From the NCBI GenBank assembly GCA_016893485.2, contig JAFEKX020000001.1, positions 5,084,001-5,148,000 of the forward strand: a stretch of 64,000 bases of DNA, given 5' to 3'. The notes below the pieces were generated by a model. The model saw only the letters and a list, made by a program, of their open reading frames with translations, was not told where the DNA came from and ran no database searches. Below, piece by piece: positions 60,344-64,000 of the stretch. Source of the stretch: Streptomyces sp. P3 (GTDB lineage Bacteria > Actinomycetota > Actinomycetes > Streptomycetales > Streptomycetaceae). How positions within the stretch are numbered: the first letter of the stretch is position 1; every line of letters starts with the position of its first letter. The position numbers and the translations under genes were made by a program.

Positions 60344-60723
60344 ACTCGCCACCCTGCCCACGCGCGTAAGGCGGCACATGAGTACGGGTACTCAGTTCCG
60401 CACCAGTTGGATCCCGTGTTCCACCAGGCGCCTTTTCCGCGTCGACCAATCCGCCGGCTTCACGCTCTCATCCTGAACGGAGCAGCTGGAGAGGAAGGCT
60501 TGGGGGTCCGTGCCTCAGCCAACGCCAGTCAGCCACGACGGTGGGCGCGGCGACCGATCACGCACGCGTGTGCCTCGCTGTACCCCCACCGGCCTCAGCC
60601 ACGCTGTCGGGGTATTGGGCGGTGACCTCTTCGTCCCGAAACAACTCGGGATGCTCGCTGCCCTTGGGCTGCTATGCCTGCCACCTGCGCTGATAGTCCG
60701 CTGACGTCCATGGTTGTTCGCGG
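60344..60723. other. Intergenic region inside the element, nothing recognised
   Basis: It separates the divergent membrane protein and the RNase gene. No open frame is convincing. It should hold the promoter of the three-gene module. Confidence 0.4.
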
Positions 60724-61068
60724 TTGTGCGTCGCGGTTGTCACGCAGTTAGACACTCACGGCGCTCGCCCCTCGGATCTTGATGCTTGGCAAACCTGGTG
60801 CACTGTGGAGCCACGGGAACTAGCATCGCTCGCTGTGCCCTGGGTAAACTTGCCAGAAGATTGCTTCTTGCACGGCCTCAAATCTCGCTTCGTCTCTCCG
60901 TCCAAGCGGTGGTACTCCCCCGACGGGGAGCGCATCTACACCTGGGACGGGGAACATGGAGGCGAGGTCGAGGTGTTCAATAAGCGAGGCCGCCATCTTG
61001 GCGTAGCTCATCCCGTCACACGGGAAATGATCAAGCCCGCAGTCAGGGGAAGGAGGATCGATGTCTAA
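60724..61068 (+). CDS. Colicin-E3-like cytotoxic ribonuclease (stand-alone)
   Basis: 114 residues. The C-terminal half, KRWYSPDGERIYTWDGEHGG followed by EVEVFNKRGRHLG and KPAVRGRRI, resembles the E3-type 16S rRNase domain. Candidate catalytic residues are Asp74, His77 and Glu80/82, as in the colicin E3 WDSQHGELE motif, with a basic end. No translocation or receptor domain precedes it, so it would act in its own cell. The start is uncertain (TTG 60724). If that start is right, a rare TTA codon occurs at position 9. Its stop overlaps the next ATG by eight bases (ATGTCTAA). Confidence 0.65.
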   Translation: MCVAVVTQLDTHGARPSDLDAWQTWCTVEPRELASLAVPWVNLPEDCFLHGLKSRFVSPSKRWYSPDGERIYTWDGEHGGEVEVFNKRGRHLGVAHPVTREMIKPAVRGRRIDV

Positions 61069-61384
61069 CGCTACATTCGTTGGCGATGCACTCGTTGGCG
61101 TGGCGGGAGTCGACGACATCGACTCCTACGTCGATGCCTGGCACGACGCAGATGACACGGATCTTGAATTGCATGAGTGGTTGGGCATGACCTGGGACGA
61201 GTACCGTCTTTGGGTCGAGAAGCCGACCACATTGCGCTACATTGTCTCTGCCCATCGGCACGGACGCACCATCGGTGATGAATTGGTTAAGTTTGCCGAC
61301 AAGCTCCGGCTTGCCGCCCGCGCAACCTCTGCCAACGAAGTTGAAGGCGTCCTCACTTGGCTTCAGAAAACTGGCCGTCTTTAA
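61061..61384 (+). CDS. Small acidic partner of the RNase, possible antitoxin or immunity protein
   Basis: 107 residues, Asp-rich N-terminal half (GVDDIDSYVDAWHDADDTDL) then LHEWLGMTWDEYRLWVEKPT and a helical C terminus. I do not recognise a named family; the LGMT-x-EY-x-x-W pattern recurs in phage and plasmid small proteins. Overlap with the RNase stop (61061-61068) and with the protease start (61357) implies coupled translation. Immunity to the RNase is an inference from position, size and acidity. Confidence 0.6.
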   Translation: MSNATFVGDALVGVAGVDDIDSYVDAWHDADDTDLELHEWLGMTWDEYRLWVEKPTTLRYIVSAHRHGRTIGDELVKFADKLRLAARATSANEVEGVLTWLQKTGRL

Positions 61385-62374
61385 ACGCTGCCCGCACTAG
61401 GGCGAAGACGCTGGTCGAAAAGTTCGATCTAAAGCCACCCGTTGATGTTAAGGCGCTCCTTTTTGCGCGGGCGCAGGTCGAGTATGTTGACTGGGCGCAT
61501 GAATGCGACGCTGTGACTGTGCTCGGCGAGGAAACGCCGCGCGTCTTTGTTCGAAGTGGGCTGCCTCCACTTCGGGAGCGCTTCACTCTCGCCCACGAGC
61601 TTGCCCATATTGAGCTTGCTTGGCATTCGGGGACTGTCGACTGCTCGGTTGATTCTGCTGCTATAGGTAGCGAATTCGCGACTGCAGCAGCTAGCGGTAT
61701 GCAAGAGCGAGAGGCAAACGAGTTTGCGTCCCGTTTCCTCGCTCCGGATCGTTGGCTGGCACCGTTGGTAAGCGCGCTGACTACCGCCGATCGAGACTCG
61801 ATGCGGTTGGTTCTAGACCAACTGGCCGACGCCGAGATTTCCGCCCACGCCGGCCTGATCGCCTTGTCGAGGCACCTTTTTCCCGGGCACGCTTTTTTTC
61901 GTTGATGAATCTTTCGCTATTAGTCGAGGGACCGCGTGGCCCGGTATTCCACCCCTCGATAGCTGCGAGATTGAACGGTACCTTGAGCGGGCCGTCGCTG
62001 TCGAGGAGTTCACGCACCAAGGTCGGACGGTGTATTGGGCTCTCACCGTGCCGTCGCGTGACCGTTCACAAGAAGGGGAGCGCGCTTCCCTAGATGCGCG
62101 TACGGCAAATCAGATACTAATATCGTCATGCTCGCGAGTTTTCGGCGAGGAGTATGCGAACGCTAAGGCCATGTCGATTAACGGCGTGGTCGGTGGGATG
62201 ACTAGAAACATTGAATTGCATTGGCATGAAAATGCAATCATTTCGGTAGTTTGGCGGCGGATTCAAGACAACTCTGAGCTGCAAGAGATTTTGAAAGACC
62301 ATGAATTTCCGCTGTATTTGCATAAAAGGGCGCGTGCCATCGTGGAAAGAAGGGCGGATAGGACTGCAGGTTGA
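61357..62374 (+). CDS. ImmA/IrrE-family metallopeptidase with extended C-terminal domain
   Basis: Zinc peptidase motif HELAH near residue 79 in RFTLAHELAHIELAWH, with the third ligand in EREANEFASRFLAP. ImmA/IrrE proteases cleave repressors or antitoxins. As written the frame stops at 61905. Removing one T from the seven-T run at 61893-61899 continues it as FFVDESFAISRGTAWPG and adds about 155 residues to 62374 (IERYLERAVAVEEFTHQGRT; NIELHWHENAIISVVWRR). Start TTG 61357 lies within the upstream gene. GC falls to about half here: 57 of 120 bases at 62161-62280. Confidence 0.72.
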
Positions 62375-62492
62375 TGGCGGCTGGCGGCAGGCCAGCCGCC
62401 TCCGCACTCACCACGTTCCCTGCCGAGCGTCCCTCTGTGGCCCAGAGTCGGCACGGCCGGGGCGACCGATGAACCGGATTGGGCGTCGAGGG

Positions 62493-62984
62493 TCACTCTG
62501 CCGTCCAGTACGCGATCGGAACAGCTCGTACTTGCAGGAAGGACATTTCGACCGTGGTGACGAAGTGGGCTGACCTGGCGAGTCCCACGATCTTGGCGAG
62601 TGAGATCCCCTCCTGAGTAGCAGCGCCACGCCGAAAAGAGCGTCTGACTGCGGTCAGGTCACCGGAATCGTTTGTGTCGTGGCCGAATGCCAGAGAGTGA
62701 GCCAGCTTGTTGCGCATTGCGAAGAGTTCTCTAAGCACAGGGATGACGAAGGGGAAGTCCTGATCCCAGCCCTCGCTCTGCATGATCTCTTCCAGCAGTG
62801 AGATCCTAGTGTTGATGCTCAGTTGAGAAATCGCCTTGGCTTCTAGTAAGGACATCGCGTCGAGGTCTCGGCCCAGACGCGCGGAGATGATGCTGTTCAT
62901 CATCAGTTCGCCCATGACTGCATGTCCGAGAAGATCGTGCATGGCCACAGCAAAGCCATCTGCGTCCAGGACTAAGCGGCGCAT
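62493..62984 (-). CDS. HEPN-like hypothetical protein
   Basis: 163 residues. ATG 62984 has AAGGGGG seven bases upstream; MRRLVLDADGFAVAMHDLLG follows. A mainly helical body has LLEEIMQSEGWDQDFPFVIP and then LRELFAMRNKLAHSLAFGHD. R-x4-H in RNKLAH matches the HEPN catalytic pattern found in toxins and defence RNases. The fourth codon is the rare TTA, hinting at bldA-dependent expression. It is convergent with the RNase-protease module. Family placement is tentative. Confidence 0.55.
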   Translation of the reverse strand: MRRLVLDADGFAVAMHDLLGHAVMGELMMNSIISARLGRDLDAMSLLEAKAISQLSINTRISLLEEIMQSEGWDQDFPFVIPVLRELFAMRNKLAHSLAFGHDTNDSGDLTAVRRSFRRGAATQEGISLAKIVGLARSAHFVTTVEMSFLQVRAVPIAYWTAE

Positions 62985-63099
62985 CGTCTTGACCCCCTTG
63001 CTGATCGTGTGGCGATTCTGGCAGCCCTGGTTCGGTGGGACGAGGCGATTTCTCTGACGCTCATGAAACCCGAACGCACCAACCCACCACTCACCCCTG

Positions 63100-63248
63100 C
63101 TCCCATCCCGTCCGCCGTCGACCCACACGTCTGTGGAGCGGGCGTGGTTCATGGCGTCCAGGTGGAGCGCGCCACTGTACGAACGACCTGGACGCCATGG
63201 GCCGCGTCTGCTCGGCTCTGCCTGGGTCGACGGTGGACGGGATGGGAG
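63100..63248. repeat. Nested long inverted repeat
   Basis: ctcccatcccgtccgccgtc and following bases (63100-63125) recur inverted at 63223-63248 with one mismatch over 26 bp. Inside, catggcgtccaggt (63150-63163) recurs inverted at 63186-63199, perfect over 14 bp. The centre is near 63174. It lies between the HEPN-like gene and the integrase. Confidence 0.85.
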
Positions 63249-63494
63249 CCCATCACGCTCACCACGATGCGCCCGCGGCCGGGAACGGCGCCCCTCCCAC
63301 CCGGTGCCGGCCGATCCACCGCCGGAGGCATCGTCTGTGACCGTGAGCCGTGAGCGTGTCGGGTGCTCGACTCATGTCCTCCGGGCTATCCACAGTGGGC
63401 GGGCCTCGGCGCAGCGGGGCGGAGCGGGCCGGAGGCAGGAGCGGCAGCCCCAGCGGAGCCGGGAAGCCCGCCCGGCGGAGCGGAGCGCAGCCGG

Positions 63495-64000
63495 GTGCTT
63501 GAGCACTGGGTCGAGAACATCGCCAAGCCGTACGTCTCCGAGAACACCTACTCCGGATACGAGGTGGACGTCCGCGTGCACCTGGTCCCGGGTCTCGGCG
63601 CTCACCGCCTCGATCGGCTGGAGCCCGAGCACCTGGAGCGCTTCTACCAAAAGATGCAGAGCAACGGCAGCGCGGCCGGCACTGCCCACCACGTGCACCG
63701 CACGGTCCGTACGGCTCTCAGCGAGGCAGTGCGGCGCGGACACGTGCCCACCAACGCCGCCGAGATCGCCAAGGCTCCGAGACTCGAAGAGGAGGACATC
63801 GAGCCGTTCACGATCGAGGAGGTACAGAGCCTGCTCGTCGAGGCGGCCAAGCTCCGCAACAGCGCACGTTGGGTCGTCGCCCTGGCGCTCGGCCTTCGCC
63901 AGGGCGAGGCGCTCGGCCTGCACTGGGAAGACGTCGACCTCGCCTCGGGATACGTCCGCATTCGTAAGAACCGACTCCGCCCCAAGTACGCGCACGGCTG
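63495..64000 (+). CDS. Tyrosine-type phage integrase (3' cut by window edge)
   Basis: Core-binding domain: VLEHWVENIAKPYVSENTYS, YEVDVRVHLVPGLGAHRLDR, HHVHRTVRTALSEAVRRG. The catalytic domain starts at EPFTIEEVQSLLVEAAK with the first catalytic Arg in LGLRQGEALGLHWEDVDL. The rest lies beyond 64000. The usual 60-residue N-terminal arm-binding domain is missing; upstream codons are Gly/Pro/Ala-rich low complexity. GTG 63495 is the first plausible start. It would drive excision and integration at tRNA-Ser(GGA). Confidence 0.8.
   Translation, partial: MLEHWVENIAKPYVSENTYSGYEVDVRVHLVPGLGAHRLDRLEPEHLERFYQKMQSNGSAAGTAHHVHRTVRTALSEAVRRGHVPTNAAEIAKAPRLEEEDIEPFTIEEVQSLLVEAAKLRNSARWVVALALGLRQGEALGLHWEDVDLASGYVRIRKNRLRPKYAHG

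Noticed and set aside
60407..60704. Two short + strand ORFs before the RNase gene
   Set aside because: No codon bias, no ribosome site and no recognisable motif.
63372..63995. Minus-strand ORF at the right edge
   Set aside because: Antisense of the integrase, which has clear core-binding and catalytic motifs on the + strand.

Overview
The window looks like chromosomal DNA from a Streptomyces. Base composition is very GC-rich with third-position G/C bias. Typical Streptomyces families are present: adjacent SigF/SigN-type sigma factors, an SSI-type protease inhibitor, an HGxxPAAW-type membrane protein, DUF2797, and interspersed non-coding repeats. The gene order resembles what I remember of the S. 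coelicolor SCO4005-SCO4055 core region, but I could not check this.

Layout. 1-6425: end of a thiolase-like gene, an ECF sigma factor, an acyl-CoA synthetase, and an MFS exporter divergent from its TetR repressor. 6468-11571: a very large, apparently catalytically degenerate hybrid kinase and an SSI-type inhibitor. 11740-12146: tRNA-Ser(GCU) and tRNA-Arg(ACG). 12367-17979: small conserved proteins, a GtrA protein, MarR, DUF2797, a monooxygenase-like protein and an amidohydrolase. 18199-24280: a four-gene unit of response regulator, sensor kinase, polyprenol-type glycosyltransferase and GT39-like mannosyltransferase. 24383-31395: two drug exporters with their TetR and MarR regulators, PPOX and YceI proteins. 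32441-41333: lipoprotein, sigN, sigF, tRNA-Ser(CGA), tadA, upp, LytR_C protein and a HerA-like ATPase. 41357-43864: small proteins, HdeD, a DNA glycosylase and a VOC protein. 43921-48743: a putative iron-regulated locus around a perfect-looking iron box. 48890-59294: copper and cytochrome oxidase functions, an esterase, a glutaredoxin and a 1,300-residue secreted repeat protein.

From 59723 rightwards the DNA changes character. A 56-nt 3' fragment of tRNA-Ser(GGA) marks an attachment site. Beyond it lie lower-GC genes: a membrane protein, a colicin-E3-like RNase with a small partner and an ImmA/IrrE protease in overlapping frames, and a HEPN-like protein. A 150-bp nested inverted repeat and a tyrosine integrase that runs off the window follow. 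This is one end of an integrated element and holds the most novel-looking system here.

Sequence quality. About thirty genes are broken by single-base shifts, almost all repaired by restoring one G or C to a short homopolymer. I treat these as assembly or sequencing errors, not pseudogenes, and give coordinates for the restored genes.
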